Source of the DNA: Sediminibacterium sp.
Lineage (GTDB): Bacteria > Bacteroidota > Bacteroidia > B-17B0 > Aurantibacillaceae
Direction: 5' to 3'
Length of the DNA: 64,000 nucleotides
NCBI GenBank assembly: GCA_030054095.1
Contig: JASGCO010000005.1
Coordinates: forward strand, 124,001 to 188,000
Part shown: positions 9,308-18,227 of the stretch, piece after piece
Numbering within the stretch: position 1 is the stretch's first letter
How the letters are laid out: the number at the start of each line of letters is the position of its first letter
The notes under the pieces: generated by a model
What the model was told of the DNA's origin: nothing
The model's database searches: none
Seen by the model: the letters and a program-made list of their open reading frames with translations, nothing else
Program-made: the position numbers and the translations under genes

Positions 9308-9346
9308 GCGTTTACTTTGAAACAGAAACCATTAAAACAAAAGACT

Positions 9347-11089
9347 ATGAAAGCACTGATTTTTACACCACTCATTTTAGGAAGTGCTATTGCCGGAATG
9401 GCACAAACACCACAAAGCCCATTAAGCACAGCCGAGCAACGTACTTTAGATATTAATCAGGTAGAAGCATTGATTTTGGGAAGAGGCAACCGGCACTGGG
9501 ACATTCTCGGGGGTGGCCAACCCGTTTACAGAGTCCCTAAATCGGGACAGGCTAGTGGTTCGTTTGCGGGAAGCTTGTGGATAGCAGGATTGGATAATAA
9601 CGGACAATTACGCATAGCAGCAAATACCTATCGCCAGAATGGTGCGGATTTTTGGCCGGGGCCCCTAGATACAACCAACGCCTCAGCCTATACTGGTGCG
9701 GCTTACAATAAGATATGGAAAGTAAGTTGCAATGACATCCAAAACTTTGTTACAGCCTATAATAACGGCTCAGTAACTGCAAATACGTATCCTGTGCCGG
9801 CTGATATGCAAAATTACCCAGCTAAAGGAACCGGTAATTTTATGCGGAACATGGCACCTTTCCATGATAAAAATAATGACGGTCAGTACAATGTAATGGA
9901 TGGTGATTACCCGTTGATTCACGGTCATCAGCAAATATTATCGATTTACAATGATAAGGCCGCTCCGCATGGAGAAACAGGTGGGCTGCCAATGGGGCTC
10001 GAAATACACGAATACAGTTACGCGTATGCTGATCCCAATTTACCGGATAGTCTGAAAGCGGTAAACTATACCACCTATTACCGTTACGAAATTTATAACC
10101 GAAGTAATTTTTACTATACGGATGTGTTTATTACCTCATGGAACGATGCAGATTTAGGCGGATATACGAATGACTATATTGGTAGTTACCCGCCCGGCAA
10201 TTTCGCTTATATGTACAATGCTACTAATACTGATCCTAGTGTGGGTGGATCAGTGGGTTATGGTAATTATATTCCTGTAATGTCTCAGGCAATTTTAAAA
10301 ACGAATTGTAGCAGTGATGGAATTGACAATAACCACAATGGCATCATAGACGAAGCGGGAGAGCAATTCATAATGGATAAAGCAACATTTTACAATAATA
10401 ATATCGGGAACTTTAATACAGCTACAACAAATCCAGTCATTGCACAACATTACTATAATTACATGAAGGGAAAGTGGAAAGATAACTCACCTTTTGTATA
10501 TGGCGGAAATGCGTATCCTTCGGCGTCTAACAATGTACCAACAAACTATGTGTTTGACGGCGACCCACAGTTACAGACCGGCTGGACTGAAAGTACGGCT
10601 GCCCATTTGCCCGGCGACCGGCGTTTTTTAATGAGTAGTGGTCCGTTTAATTTTCCTCCGGGAGCTAAACTGGAATGGGGTTTTGCTTTGGTTTGCTCGC
10701 TTGATTCTACAGCAGGAAACACCATCAGTAAATTTAACACTGTTGTAAAGCGCGATGTTCGTAATACTCAACTTTTTGATGAACTAAACCACAATGTGCA
10801 ATGTCAGCCAAGTGTTTTGCCGCTTGGTGTAAAGGAACAGAACAACGATTTAAAGGTGGGATTGTTTCCGAATCCCGGTAGAGATAAACTAACGCTATTG
10901 TTTAATCAAAACATGAACAATGGCTCATTGAAAATGATAAATGTTTTGGGTCAAACGGTAAGAGAAGAAAAGCTAAATGGCGGATACGAAATCAAAATGG
11001 ACACTGAAGAGTTACCTGCGGGTGTTTACACCATAAGTATAGAGCAAAAAGGAAAGACGACAACAACAAAATGGATTAAACAAGAGTAG
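9347..11089 (+). CDS. Secreted T9SS type A sorting-domain protein of unknown function
   Basis: 580 aa from the ATG at 9347. This start gives a proper signal peptide (KALIFTPLILGSAIAGMAQ); an upstream in-frame ATG at 9275 would add 24 residues before it. The mature part contains Asp/Asn-rich loops typical of calcium sites (DKNNDGQYNVMDGDYP; SDGIDNNHNGIIDEAG) and many aromatic residues. The C-terminal ~75 residues are a T9SS sorting domain (VGLFPNPGRDKL...LPAGVYTISI...WIKQE). I do not recognise the central domain. It is likely cell-surface attached or released. A strong terminator follows. Confidence 0.85.
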   Translation: MKALIFTPLILGSAIAGMAQTPQSPLSTAEQRTLDINQVEALILGRGNRHWDILGGGQPVYRVPKSGQASGSFAGSLWIAGLDNNGQLRIAANTYRQNGADFWPGPLDTTNASAYTGAAYNKIWKVSCNDIQNFVTAYNNGSVTANTYPVPADMQNYPAKGTGNFMRNMAPFHDKNNDGQYNVMDGDYPLIHGHQQILSIYNDKAAPHGETGGLPMGLEIHEYSYAYADPNLPDSLKAVNYTTYYRYEIYNRSNFYYTDVFITSWNDADLGGYTNDYIGSYPPGNFAYMYNATNTDPSVGGSVGYGNYIPVMSQAILKTNCSSDGIDNNHNGIIDEAGEQFIMDKATFYNNNIGNFNTATTNPVIAQHYYNYMKGKWKDNSPFVYGGNAYPSASNNVPTNYVFDGDPQLQTGWTESTAAHLPGDRRFLMSSGPFNFPPGAKLEWGFALVCSLDSTAGNTISKFNTVVKRDVRNTQLFDELNHNVQCQPSVLPLGVKEQNNDLKVGLFPNPGRDKLTLLFNQNMNNGSLKMINVLGQTVREEKLNGGYEIKMDTEELPAGVYTISIEQKGKTTTTKWIKQE

Positions 11090-11117
11090 TGTTATAGTAT
11101 AAGTGTTTCTTGTTTAG

Positions 11118-11153
11118 CAGAAAGACCAGCAATTGCCGGTCTTTCTGTTTTTA
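11118..11153 (+). terminator. Rho-independent terminator after the 9347 gene
   Basis: CAGAAAGACC (11118-11127) pairs perfectly with GGTCTTTCTG (11138-11147) around a 10 nt loop, followed by a run of T. It lies 29 nt after the stop codon. Confidence 0.9.
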
Positions 11154-11219
11154 AAAATAGTGCTATTGGCCACACAAATTGAAATTAAATGATAAAAGAA
11201 AGGACATGGAAAAATGCAT

Positions 11220-11227
11220 TATCTTTA
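11220..11227 (+). promoter_or_regulatory. Possible -7 box for the TPR-SpoIIE gene
   Basis: TATCTTTA is one base from the Bacteroidota -7 consensus TAnnTTTG. It sits 9 nt before the ATG at 11237 and inside the longer reading frame that would start at 11189, so it favours the 11237 start. No clear -33 TTG is seen at the usual distance. Confidence 0.35.
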
Positions 11228-11236
11228 AATTTATTC

Positions 11237-13279
11237 ATGTGCCGTTATTTTATAACCATTATCTTCTTTTGGTGCGCGTCAAAAGCGTACACACAGAACC
11301 GTCGTTTCGAAAACTTTCTGCAAAAAGCCGAACAGTGTAAAATAGAAAACTACCTGAAAGCGTATTATTATGCGGATTCAGCAATCACATTGGCAAAGGC
11401 AGTAAACGATAGCACCATGCTGACCCGGGCTTATAACCGTAAAGGAATTGTAGAACAAGTAAATAGCAGATATACTGCGGCAGCAGAATTATTTAAAGTG
11501 GCCGAACAGTATGCCCAGCGCCCGGGCGATGCAAGGCATCTTGCAGCGATATATAACAACATGGGGATTAATTTCGAAAAAGAAGGAAACCTGAAGTCCT
11601 GCATCGAAATGCACAACAAAGCGCTGAACATCCGGCAAAAACTAAAAGAGGAAAAAGATATTGCTGCAAGCTATGAAAACCTGGGGGTGGCATACTTCTC
11701 GCTCGGCGACATAAAAAAAGCGATAGAAAACACACAAAAAGGAATTTCTATTTCAGAAACGCTTAAGGATGATAAAACTCTGGGATTTATGTATAGTAAC
11801 CTTGGCGCCATGTATTTTCAACAATATAACGATAGCCTTGCGCTGGAGAATTATAGGAAGTCGCTTGAAAAGGGAAAGAATCTTAAAAATCCGGATATAC
11901 TTGCCTCAGCCTACCTGAACATTTCTACCTTTTACACCGAACTGGGTAAAATGAAGGAAGCGCGTAGTGCCCTGCGCGAAGCCATTAACAATCCGTATAT
12001 TTTTAAAACAGAACGAAGGGTAGCTCTTTTTCTTAATCTGGCCAATTGTTTTGAAAAGGAAAACCAATCAGACTCCGCTACGTATTATTATTTTCTGGCA
12101 CTTAAAAACGCAGATGACCTGAAGTTGTTGTCCAAACAGGCGGAAGTGTACCGCAACCTGGAAAAATTTTATGAAAAGCAAGGCGATTATAAAAAGGCAC
12201 ATACATTTCTGGATTCTTTTCATTCGATTAAGTCCAGAATACTTAACGAGAAAACGCTGAAAAACATTTCAGAACTTGAAACTATTTACAAAACGGAACG
12301 TCAAGCCCTCGAAATAGTGGCGCTTAATACCGAAAACCGTCAGGAAAAGGAACGCCGGAAAAGCAGAACAAATTTATTATTAGTCAGTCTGATTTGCCTT
12401 TGTTTTGCAGGCACAGCGGCAATAGTATTTTACCGGAGCGTCTTAACAAAACGGAAAGACAATACCATACTTACTGAAAAGAACACCATTATAGCGCGAC
12501 AAAAAGAATTGGTGGAGCAAAAAAACACAGAAATAACCGATAGTATAAAGTACGCCTATCGCTTGCAGAATGCAATTCTCCCGTCAGAACCGCACATGGA
12601 TCAACTCCTGGGAGAATATTTTGTGTATTACAAGCCGAAAGATATTATTGCCGGAGACTTTTACTGGCTGTATCAAAATGGATTACGGATTTATCTGGCA
12701 GTTGCCGACTCTACGGGTCATGGTGTTCCAGGCGCGATGGTGAGTATCGTTTGCAGCAACGCGCTTGATAAGGCTGTGAAGGAATTGAAGATAACGGATC
12801 CCGGAAAAATTTTAGATAAAACACGTGAGTTAATTGCCGATACGTTTTCGAAAAGCGAAGGAGAAATTAAAGATGGTATGGATATCTCCCTGTTATGCTA
12901 TAATAAAGAAGAACAGACCATTTACTGGAGCGGGGCCAATAACAAACTGCTCTACTACCAACACGGTAACTTACACGAATGTCGCCCCGACAAGCAGCCT
13001 GTTGGTTTAACCCATCAGCCCCGACCCTTTACAACGCACAAAATTCTGGTTAGCGGCAACACGGTGTTTTACCTTTTTACAGATGGTTATGCCGATCAGT
13101 TTGGCGGACCGCAGGGAAAAAAATTTAAGCAGCGTCAACTGGAGGAACTGCTCTCCCGCACGGCATTAAAGCCTATTCCCGAACAAAAGGAACTCCTTGA
13201 AAAGACAATACAGAACTGGATGGCAGGGATTGAGCAAATTGACGATATGACGGTTATAGGGTGGAAAATAACCCCCTGA
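11237..13279 (+). CDS. TPR-repeat SpoIIE-type (PP2C) serine phosphatase
   Basis: 680 aa from the ATG at 11237; an in-frame ATG at 11189 would give 696 aa, but the 11237 start leads directly into a signal-like segment (CRYFITIIFFWCASKAYTQ). About seven TPR units (AAIYNNMGINFEKEGN, AASYENLGVAYFSLGD, and others) would be periplasmic. A membrane helix follows at about residues 380-400 (LLLVSLICLCFAGTAAIVF), then a short coiled coil, and a cytoplasmic SpoIIE-like PP2C phosphatase domain (IIAGDFYW, ADSTGHGVPGAMVS, DGMDISLLCY, FTDGYADQFGG, IDDMTVIGW) with the metal-binding Asp residues. It probably senses a periplasmic signal and dephosphorylates an unknown partner. It ends directly against the convergent GNAT gene. 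Confidence 0.9.
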   Translation: MCRYFITIIFFWCASKAYTQNRRFENFLQKAEQCKIENYLKAYYYADSAITLAKAVNDSTMLTRAYNRKGIVEQVNSRYTAAAELFKVAEQYAQRPGDARHLAAIYNNMGINFEKEGNLKSCIEMHNKALNIRQKLKEEKDIAASYENLGVAYFSLGDIKKAIENTQKGISISETLKDDKTLGFMYSNLGAMYFQQYNDSLALENYRKSLEKGKNLKNPDILASAYLNISTFYTELGKMKEARSALREAINNPYIFKTERRVALFLNLANCFEKENQSDSATYYYFLALKNADDLKLLSKQAEVYRNLEKFYEKQGDYKKAHTFLDSFHSIKSRILNEKTLKNISELETIYKTERQALEIVALNTENRQEKERRKSRTNLLLVSLICLCFAGTAAIVFYRSVLTKRKDNTILTEKNTIIARQKELVEQKNTEITDSIKYAYRLQNAILPSEPHMDQLLGEYFVYYKPKDIIAGDFYWLYQNGLRIYLAVADSTGHGVPGAMVSIVCSNALDKAVKELKITDPGKILDKTRELIADTFSKSEGEIKDGMDISLLCYNKEEQTIYWSGANNKLLYYQHGNLHECRPDKQPVGLTHQPRPFTTHKILVSGNTVFYLFTDGYADQFGGPQGKKFKQRQLEELLSRTALKPIPEQKELLEKTIQNWMAGIEQIDDMTVIGWKITP

Positions 13280-13822
13280 TTATATTCCATTGGTCTTTAA
13301 CCAATCCGATTTGCGGATTTCATAGATAAAATTAAGCTTCGGTTGTTCGCCGTAATAAGCAATTTCCTGTTCGCCTGTTTTTATGGCGCCAAGGCGACTT
13401 ATCGCTGTTTGTGAACGAATGTTGAATGCTCCTATGTGAAACTCAACACGGCTTATGTATTGGAAAGCATGATTGAGTAATAGTTTTTTTGCCACAGGAT
13501 TGAATTTACTACCCCAATGGCTGCGTTTTAAAAACGTATAGCCAATTTTAATCACCCCATCGCCCTCGTTAAGGTCATAATAACGTGTGCTGCCAATTAT
13601 TTCATTGGTCAGTCCATCTAATAGGCAGAACGCGCCCCCCGACTCCAGTGCACCTTTAAAAAAATTATGGAACACCTCCCGTTGGTAACGGTCTTTGTTA
13701 GGGTGTTGTTCCCACACCAAAGGATCGGAAGCAACACGATACAGCAATTCAAAATCATTAGCTTCTAACGGACGTAAGGTAACAGTCTCGTTTTTAAGAA
13801 TGGGCTGCAAAAGAAATGGCAT
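13280..13822 (-). CDS. GNAT family N-acetyltransferase (RimJ/RimL-like)
   Basis: 180 aa. The fold reads through in order: TLRPLEANDFELLYRVASDP at the N-terminus, IGSTRYYDLNEGDGVIKIGYTFL in the core, WGSKFNPVAKKLLLNHAF for the acetyl-CoA loop region, and the ISRVEFHIGAFNIRSQTAISRLGAIKTGE segment typical of ribosomal-protein-alanine acetyltransferase relatives. The substrate is unknown. Its stop is directly adjacent to that of the preceding plus-strand phosphatase, with no intergenic space for a terminator. Confidence 0.88.
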   Translation of the reverse strand: MPFLLQPILKNETVTLRPLEANDFELLYRVASDPLVWEQHPNKDRYQREVFHNFFKGALESGGAFCLLDGLTNEIIGSTRYYDLNEGDGVIKIGYTFLKRSHWGSKFNPVAKKLLLNHAFQYISRVEFHIGAFNIRSQTAISRLGAIKTGEQEIAYYGEQPKLNFIYEIRKSDWLKTNGI

Positions 13823-13910
13823 ATCGAAGAAAGTAAACCAAAAATACGGACTTAAACAAACGATTTATGTGTTTTTGTAAAAATTGGCAGGTAAAAGCTA
13901 CTCTAATTGC

Positions 13911-13918
13911 TACATTTG
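13911..13918 (+). promoter_or_regulatory. Predicted -7 promoter box for lgt
   Basis: TACATTTG matches the Bacteroidota TAnnTTTG consensus exactly and ends 14 nt before the lgt ATG, implying a very short leader. The nearest upstream TTG (13884-13886) is 24 nt away, slightly longer than usual. Confidence 0.55.
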
Positions 13919-13932
13919 CATAATCTTTAGTT

Positions 13933-14784
13933 ATGCTCATTACTGCTTTATATATTAACTGGAATCCCGCACCGGAAATGTTTACAATCCCCGGAATTAA
14001 TTGGCCGGTACGCTGGTATGGTTTAATGTGGGCCTTTGCCTTTTTAGCCAGCCATTTTATTATGAACCGTATTTACAAAACGGAGGGGCGTAGCGAAAAG
14101 GCTTTAGATAAATTGACACTCTATATTATTCTGGGAACGGTTCTCGGCGCGCGTCTGGGCCATTGTTTGTTTTATGGTCCGCTCTTCGATGAATACGACG
14201 CTGTAACCGGACAATTGCTTCAGGAAGGGTATTTATCACACCCCTTGAATATGCTTAAGGTATATGAGGGCGGATTAGCGAGTCACGGTGGCGCCATTGG
14301 TATTATTACCGCTATGATTTTATACTGTCGCAAAACCAAAGAGAGCTGGCTGTGGCTATTCGATCGCCTTGTGGTGGTGGTGCCGCTGGCCGGAATGTTT
14401 ATCCGCATCGGTAATCTCATCAACAGCGAAATTATTGGTAAAGTAACTGATGTACCCTGGGCGTTTGTATTTAAGCAAATAGATGATCATCCCCGCCACC
14501 CGGCCCAACTTTATGAAGCCATTTATTGTTTATTTCTCACCCTTTTCATGTACTGGTTCTGGAAAAACAAACGCAGCACCGTAGGCCCGGGCTTTATGTT
14601 TGGCTTGTTTTGTGTACTCTTGTTTGTAGAGCGTTTTCTCGATGAGTTCCTGAAAGAGAATCAGGAAGCGTTTGAGAACAGCCTCACGTTTAACATGGGG
14701 CAAATACTCAGTATTCCCTTTATTGCCGTTGGCATTTATATGATGTGGCGTTCGTATAAACTAAGAAATCAAGAGATAGCTTGA
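13933..14784 (+). CDS. lgt: Prolipoprotein diacylglyceryl transferase Lgt
   Basis: 283 aa integral membrane enzyme that transfers diacylglycerol from phosphatidylglycerol to the lipobox Cys of prolipoproteins, the first step in lipoprotein maturation. Signatures in order: the WPVRWYGLMWAFAF N-terminal segment, LGARLGHCLFYGP, YEGGLASHGGAIG, the RIGNLINSEIIGK signature, HPAQLYEAIY, and ERFLDEFLKENQ near the end. About seven membrane segments are visible. It is monocistronic or followed by the 14856 gene after 71 nt. Confidence 0.96.
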   Translation: MLITALYINWNPAPEMFTIPGINWPVRWYGLMWAFAFLASHFIMNRIYKTEGRSEKALDKLTLYIILGTVLGARLGHCLFYGPLFDEYDAVTGQLLQEGYLSHPLNMLKVYEGGLASHGGAIGIITAMILYCRKTKESWLWLFDRLVVVVPLAGMFIRIGNLINSEIIGKVTDVPWAFVFKQIDDHPRHPAQLYEAIYCLFLTLFMYWFWKNKRSTVGPGFMFGLFCVLLFVERFLDEFLKENQEAFENSLTFNMGQILSIPFIAVGIYMMWRSYKLRNQEIA

Positions 14785-14855
14785 CGTCTTTAAGTAAATT
14801 TAAAGGCACTATTTGAATTTTAACTAAATGAAGTTAAGCAGCTAAATTAGAATGT

Positions 14856-15509
14856 ATGGTTTCCGGTGTAAAGAGTCGTTATATACTATTTTTACCGGTA
14901 TTTGGCAGTATCGTCTTTGTAATACTTTATATCACAGCAACGTTTTATTATCCCGGAGGATCTCAAAAAGACAAAAATACGCTTGGGTTTAGCTGGATAC
15001 ATAATTATTGGTGTAATCTGCTGAATGAAAAAGCGATAAATGGCCAAGCCAATCCGGCTCAACCAATAGCCGCAACGGCAATGTTATTTCTGTGTTTTTC
15101 TTTTTTGGTTTTTTGGATCAGATTGCCCGGACAACTGGCATTAAACAAACAAACTTCACGAACCATACAGTTTTCGGGAACCTTGGCCATGCTTTCTACT
15201 TTGTTGCTTTTTACACCCATTCATCACGATTTAAGTATAAACATTTCCGTGTTTTTTGGACTTATATCAACAACAGGGACTTTGATGGGATTATATCGGC
15301 AGAACTTTTCTTCTCTTTTTTGGATGGGAATAATAAACATAGTTCTTATCGCTGTAAACAACGCATTATATTACAGTAACGATTGGATCCGGTTTTTACC
15401 ACTTACCCAAAAAATAACATTCGTACTATTTATCATTTGGATGTGCGCTATTACCATTAAAACAGAAAGAACGTTTAAGAGGAGGGAAGAAGATATTACA
15501 ATAGAATAA
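14856..15509 (+). CDS. Hypothetical polytopic membrane protein (DUF998-like?)
   Basis: 217 aa with about six hydrophobic segments (around residues 9-28, 68-88, 104-122, 128-146, 152-170 and 180-198). The first loop carries FYYPGGSQ...GFSWIHNYWCNLL, and FTPIHHDLS lies in the middle. The layout of a C-S/T-rich first loop and conserved His in a later loop is loosely like DUF998 membrane proteins, but I cannot confirm the family. The last 14 nt overlap the convergent gene on the other strand. Confidence 0.7.
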   Translation: MVSGVKSRYILFLPVFGSIVFVILYITATFYYPGGSQKDKNTLGFSWIHNYWCNLLNEKAINGQANPAQPIAATAMLFLCFSFLVFWIRLPGQLALNKQTSRTIQFSGTLAMLSTLLLFTPIHHDLSINISVFFGLISTTGTLMGLYRQNFSSLFWMGIINIVLIAVNNALYYSNDWIRFLPLTQKITFVLFIIWMCAITIKTERTFKRREEDITIE

Positions 15510-16077
15510 AAGCCAGTAACGACAGCGTATTAATAAGCGTCATTACCTTCAGAGGATAACTTTTCTGATTCTGATTATAGCAGGTTAAAATAAAAACCAA
15601 TACCAATACAAAAAACGAAAGAAACAAAACAGGCTCAGAGTTTATTACAGAATACCGGTGATCAGACCCCGGTAAACGGCACACAAGATCTCGCTGCAGG
15701 ATAAAATCTTTCCCTATCTCAAACACACTGTTTACTTCCGGCGCTTTGATATAATCGTAGATACGAATATCGTAAGTATTATTGAGCGCGAGGGATGAAA
15801 TTTGCCGGATGCCGTTTTGATAGGTATCGCCATAATGTACCGTACACTGATTAATAGCCAATGTGGAATTATTGGTCACAAAGAAATAAGACAACAGCAA
15901 CTCAAAATAAACAAAAGCCGCAATGATATTAAAGAGATTACAGACCTTATAAATCTGACTGGCCCTGAATAATGCCTGTTGGCGGTTTTCTTTTTCCTGT
16001 TTACGCCAGACAATCTCAGCTACCTGTTCCGGGCTTAGTGGAATGCGGGGTGGCCGTTTGCGTTTAGGCGCCTGCAT
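15496..16077 (-). CDS. Hypothetical membrane protein with two TM segments
   Basis: 193 aa. The N-terminal 45 residues are basic and Pro-rich (APKRKRPPRIPLSPEQVAE), followed by a TM segment (about residues 47-70), an extracytoplasmic region of about 80 residues with two Cys, and C-terminal TM segments (about residues 150-170 and 178-193). Function unknown. It starts 7 nt after the stop of the GT2 gene and is most likely in its operon. The 3' end overlaps the convergent gene by 14 nt. Confidence 0.7.
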   Translation of the reverse strand: MQAPKRKRPPRIPLSPEQVAEIVWRKQEKENRQQALFRASQIYKVCNLFNIIAAFVYFELLLSYFFVTNNSTLAINQCTVHYGDTYQNGIRQISSLALNNTYDIRIYDYIKAPEVNSVFEIGKDFILQRDLVCRLPGSDHRYSVINSEPVLFLSFFVLVLVFILTCYNQNQKSYPLKVMTLINTLSLLAFILL

Positions 16078-16084
16078 AATAAGA

Positions 16085-17050
16085 TCAGGATTTATTCAGG
16101 TTAATACTTTCGTCCATGAGGTATTGATTACGAACCGGGCTGTTTCGCAAAATCAGCTCACCAATAAATCCCGCCAGAAATAACATGCTTCCGAGAATCA
16201 TGCACGTAAGTGAAATGTAAAACGAGGGGCGCTCTGTTATAAGACGAGCGGTTTGGTGCGAAAACACCATAACAAGTTTGTGAATGCCCAAATACGCTGC
16301 AAAACCAAACCCGAGTAAAAACAAGAGGGTACCCAGCAACCCAAAAATGTGCATGGGACGCTTCCCGAACTTAGAAATAAACGTAATAGTTAAAAGATCC
16401 AGAAACCCATTAATAAAACGGTTCCAGCCAAATTTACTGACACCGTATTTCCGGGCCTGGTGTTGAACCACTTTTTCGCCAATATTCGAAAACCCGGCTG
16501 CTTTGGCCATAACCGGAATAAAGCGGTGCATTTCTCCATACACCTCAATGCTTTTCACAACCCGTAACCTATAGGCTTTAAGCCCGCAATTCATGTCGTG
16601 TAAAGGAATGCCACTCATTTTACGGTTGGTCCAGTTATACAATTTTGAGGGCAGGTTCTTGGTAAACGCGTTGTCGTAACGCTTCTTTTTCCAGCCACTC
16701 ACTAAATCAAATCCCTCTTCCGTAATCATGCGGTATAGTTCAGGAATTTCATCCGGAGAGTCCTGCAGGTCAGCATCCATAGTAATAACAACGTTTCCCT
16801 GAGCCGCCTCAAAACCAACGTGTAGCGCGGGCGATTTGCCATAATTACGTCTGAAACGCAGGGCTTTTACGTGAATGTCTTTCGCCGCCAGCGATTGAAT
16901 GACCTCCCAGCTTTTATCCTTACTCCCGTCATCCACAAAAATGATTTCGTAGGAGTAGCCGTTGGCCACCATAACCCTGTTAATCCAGGAATGCAACTCG
17001 GGCAACGACTCCGCCTCGTTAAAAAGAGGGATAACAATTGAAATATCCAT
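16085..17050 (-). CDS. Glycosyltransferase family 2, polyprenyl-phosphate type (GtrB/DPM-like)
   Basis: 321 aa. The GT-A domain starts SIVIPLFNEAESLPEL, has the nucleotide-sugar motifs FVDDGSKD and MDADLQDSPDEIPE, and includes YNWTNRKMSGIPLHDMNCGLK typical of dolichol/undecaprenyl-phosphate glycosyltransferases. Two C-terminal membrane segments (about residues 230-255 and 270-298) anchor it. It probably makes a lipid-linked sugar used for envelope glycosylation. The sugar cannot be predicted. A small membrane protein follows in the same operon. Confidence 0.92.
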   Translation of the reverse strand: MDISIVIPLFNEAESLPELHSWINRVMVANGYSYEIIFVDDGSKDKSWEVIQSLAAKDIHVKALRFRRNYGKSPALHVGFEAAQGNVVITMDADLQDSPDEIPELYRMITEEGFDLVSGWKKKRYDNAFTKNLPSKLYNWTNRKMSGIPLHDMNCGLKAYRLRVVKSIEVYGEMHRFIPVMAKAAGFSNIGEKVVQHQARKYGVSKFGWNRFINGFLDLLTITFISKFGKRPMHIFGLLGTLLFLLGFGFAAYLGIHKLVMVFSHQTARLITERPSFYISLTCMILGSMLFLAGFIGELILRNSPVRNQYLMDESINLNKS

Positions 17051-17122
17051 AAAAACTGCGCTAATAACGCATTTAATTCTCTACAAATTTTGCGAAATTT
17101 CTTTAGTTTTTAAAATAATTGT

Positions 17123-17130
17123 TAATTTTG
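17123..17130 (+). promoter_or_regulatory. -7 box of the SRP RNA gene
   Basis: TAATTTTG matches TAnnTTTG exactly and lies 3 nt before the first paired base of the SRP RNA, so the RNA would start at or next to its terminal helix. No convincing -33 TTG is present at 19-21 nt. Confidence 0.65.
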
Positions 17131-17133
17131 CGC

Positions 17134-17231
17134 GGGGTAAGTCTTTCACGACCAGCTCCTGCTGAATCCCCCAGGCTGGGAACGGAGCAAGGGTAGGTGG
17201 TTGTAGCGGTGCGATGAAAGTAGCTTACCCC
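17134..17231 (+). ncRNA. ffs: Signal recognition particle RNA, small bacterial type (4.5S)
   Basis: About 98 nt. The ends GGGGTAAG (17134-17141) and CTTACCCC (17224-17231) pair as the terminal helix. The apical part carries the conserved SRP core: GCTCCTGCTGAATCCCCCAG on the 5' side, then GGAACGGAGCAAGGGTAGG on the 3' side. This is the form seen in Bacteroidota. A T-run directly after position 17231 gives termination. The RNA binds Ffh and directs co-translational membrane targeting. It lies between a divergent GT2 gene and the fsa-like gene. Confidence 0.93.
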
Positions 17232-17266
17232 TTTTTTATTCATAAAAATCAAAATCAAAATATAAC

Positions 17267-17914
17267 ATGAAGTTTTTTATTGACACGGCCAATCTGGCCC
17301 AGATCAAAGAAGCGCAAGACCTGGGTGTACTGGATGGTGTAACCACTAACCCAAGTTTAATGGCAAAAGAAGGCATTAAAGGCGAAGGCGCCATTTTAAA
17401 GCATTATGTGGACATCTGTAATATTGTTACAGGCGATGTAAGCGCGGAAGTTATTGCTACCGATTTCGACGGCATGGTGCGCGAAGGTGAAGCGTTAGCC
17501 GAATTGCACGAACGCATTGTAGTAAAAATACCCATGATAAAAGAGGGGGTAAAAGCCATTAAATATTTTTCTGAAAAAGGAATTAAAACAAACTGTACAC
17601 TGGTGTTCAGTGCCGGACAAGCTTTATTAGCCGCTAAAGCTGGTGCAACGTATGTGAGCCCGTTTATTGGGCGTTTAGATGATGTAAGTACCGATGGATT
17701 AAAACTCATCGAAGACATTCGCATCATTTACGATAACTTTGGTTACGAAACACAAATTCTGGCAGCCAGCGTACGTCACCCTATGCACATTATAGAATGC
17801 GCTAAAATCGGTGCCGATGTAGCAACTTGTCCTTTAAGCGCTATTACAGCATTGTTAAAACACCCTTTAACCGATTCGGGCCTGGCTCAGTTTTTGGCCG
17901 ACGCCAAAAAATAG
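17267..17914 (+). CDS. fsa: Fructose-6-phosphate aldolase / transaldolase-like protein
   Basis: 215 aa, the short transaldolase family (Fsa/TalC). It begins [16 protein letters not shown], has [13 protein letters not shown], the Schiff-base Lys87 in [38 protein letters not shown], and [11 protein letters not shown]. Members either cleave fructose-6-phosphate or act as true transaldolases of the pentose-phosphate pathway; most Bacteroidota copies are annotated as transaldolase, so the exact reaction is open. rpe lies 6 kb away. Confidence 0.93.
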   Translation: MKFFIDTANLAQIKEAQDLGVLDGVTTNPSLMAKEGIKGEGAILKHYVDICNIVTGDVSAEVIATDFDGMVREGEALAELHERIVVKIPMIKEGVKAIKYFSEKGIKTNCTLVFSAGQALLAAKAGATYVSPFIGRLDDVSTDGLKLIEDIRIIYDNFGYETQILAASVRHPMHIIECAKIGADVATCPLSAITALLKHPLTDSGLAQFLADAKK

Positions 17915-17935
17915 AATCTTTAATCTATAACAAAG

Positions 17936-17959
17936 AGCGGCTTACGGGCCGCTTTTTTG
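17936..17959 (+). terminator. Rho-independent terminator after fsa
   Basis: AGCGGC (17936-17941) pairs with GCCGCT (17948-17953) around a 6 nt loop, followed by six T. Confidence 0.9.
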
Positions 17960-18227
17960 TTGCCTAAAATGGCGGCATAAATAACGATGGAACAGGATGG
18001 GGCCGTTTTTTTCCCGCCCGAGGCCTTTACTAAAAAACCACGCCTTCCGCTATAGCTTGCTGGTTCGTTGCGGCATCGCATCAGCATGCGGGGGCTTACG
18101 TTGCTCGCCGCCGCTGCTGTGCGCTCACACGCAACAACCTGCGCAAGGCTGCCGCTTCAGTCGTTCGTCCGGATAACGCGAAGCGTAAAATTAAAACGAA
18201 GAGAAATAACAACCGCAAATCATCAAC
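17960..18227. other. Noncoding interval with GC-rich island (18001-18190)
   Basis: No reading frame of convincing length is found on either strand. By hand count 89 of 140 bases (64%) in 18041-18180 are G or C, far above the surroundings. The segment contains many GC-containing near-repeats and ends at about 18190, where composition returns to AT-rich. It could be a dispersed intergenic repeat, a structured RNA, or a decayed insert; I cannot tell which. It lies between the fsa terminator and the stop of the convergent M28 peptidase gene. Confidence 0.6.

Noticed and set aside
9275-9346. Longer start for the T9SS gene at 9275
   Set aside because: It adds 24 residues before a good signal peptide and overlaps the inverted repeat.
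13280-13300. Terminator between the convergent phosphatase and GNAT genes
   Set aside because: There is no intergenic space and no hairpin with a T-run.
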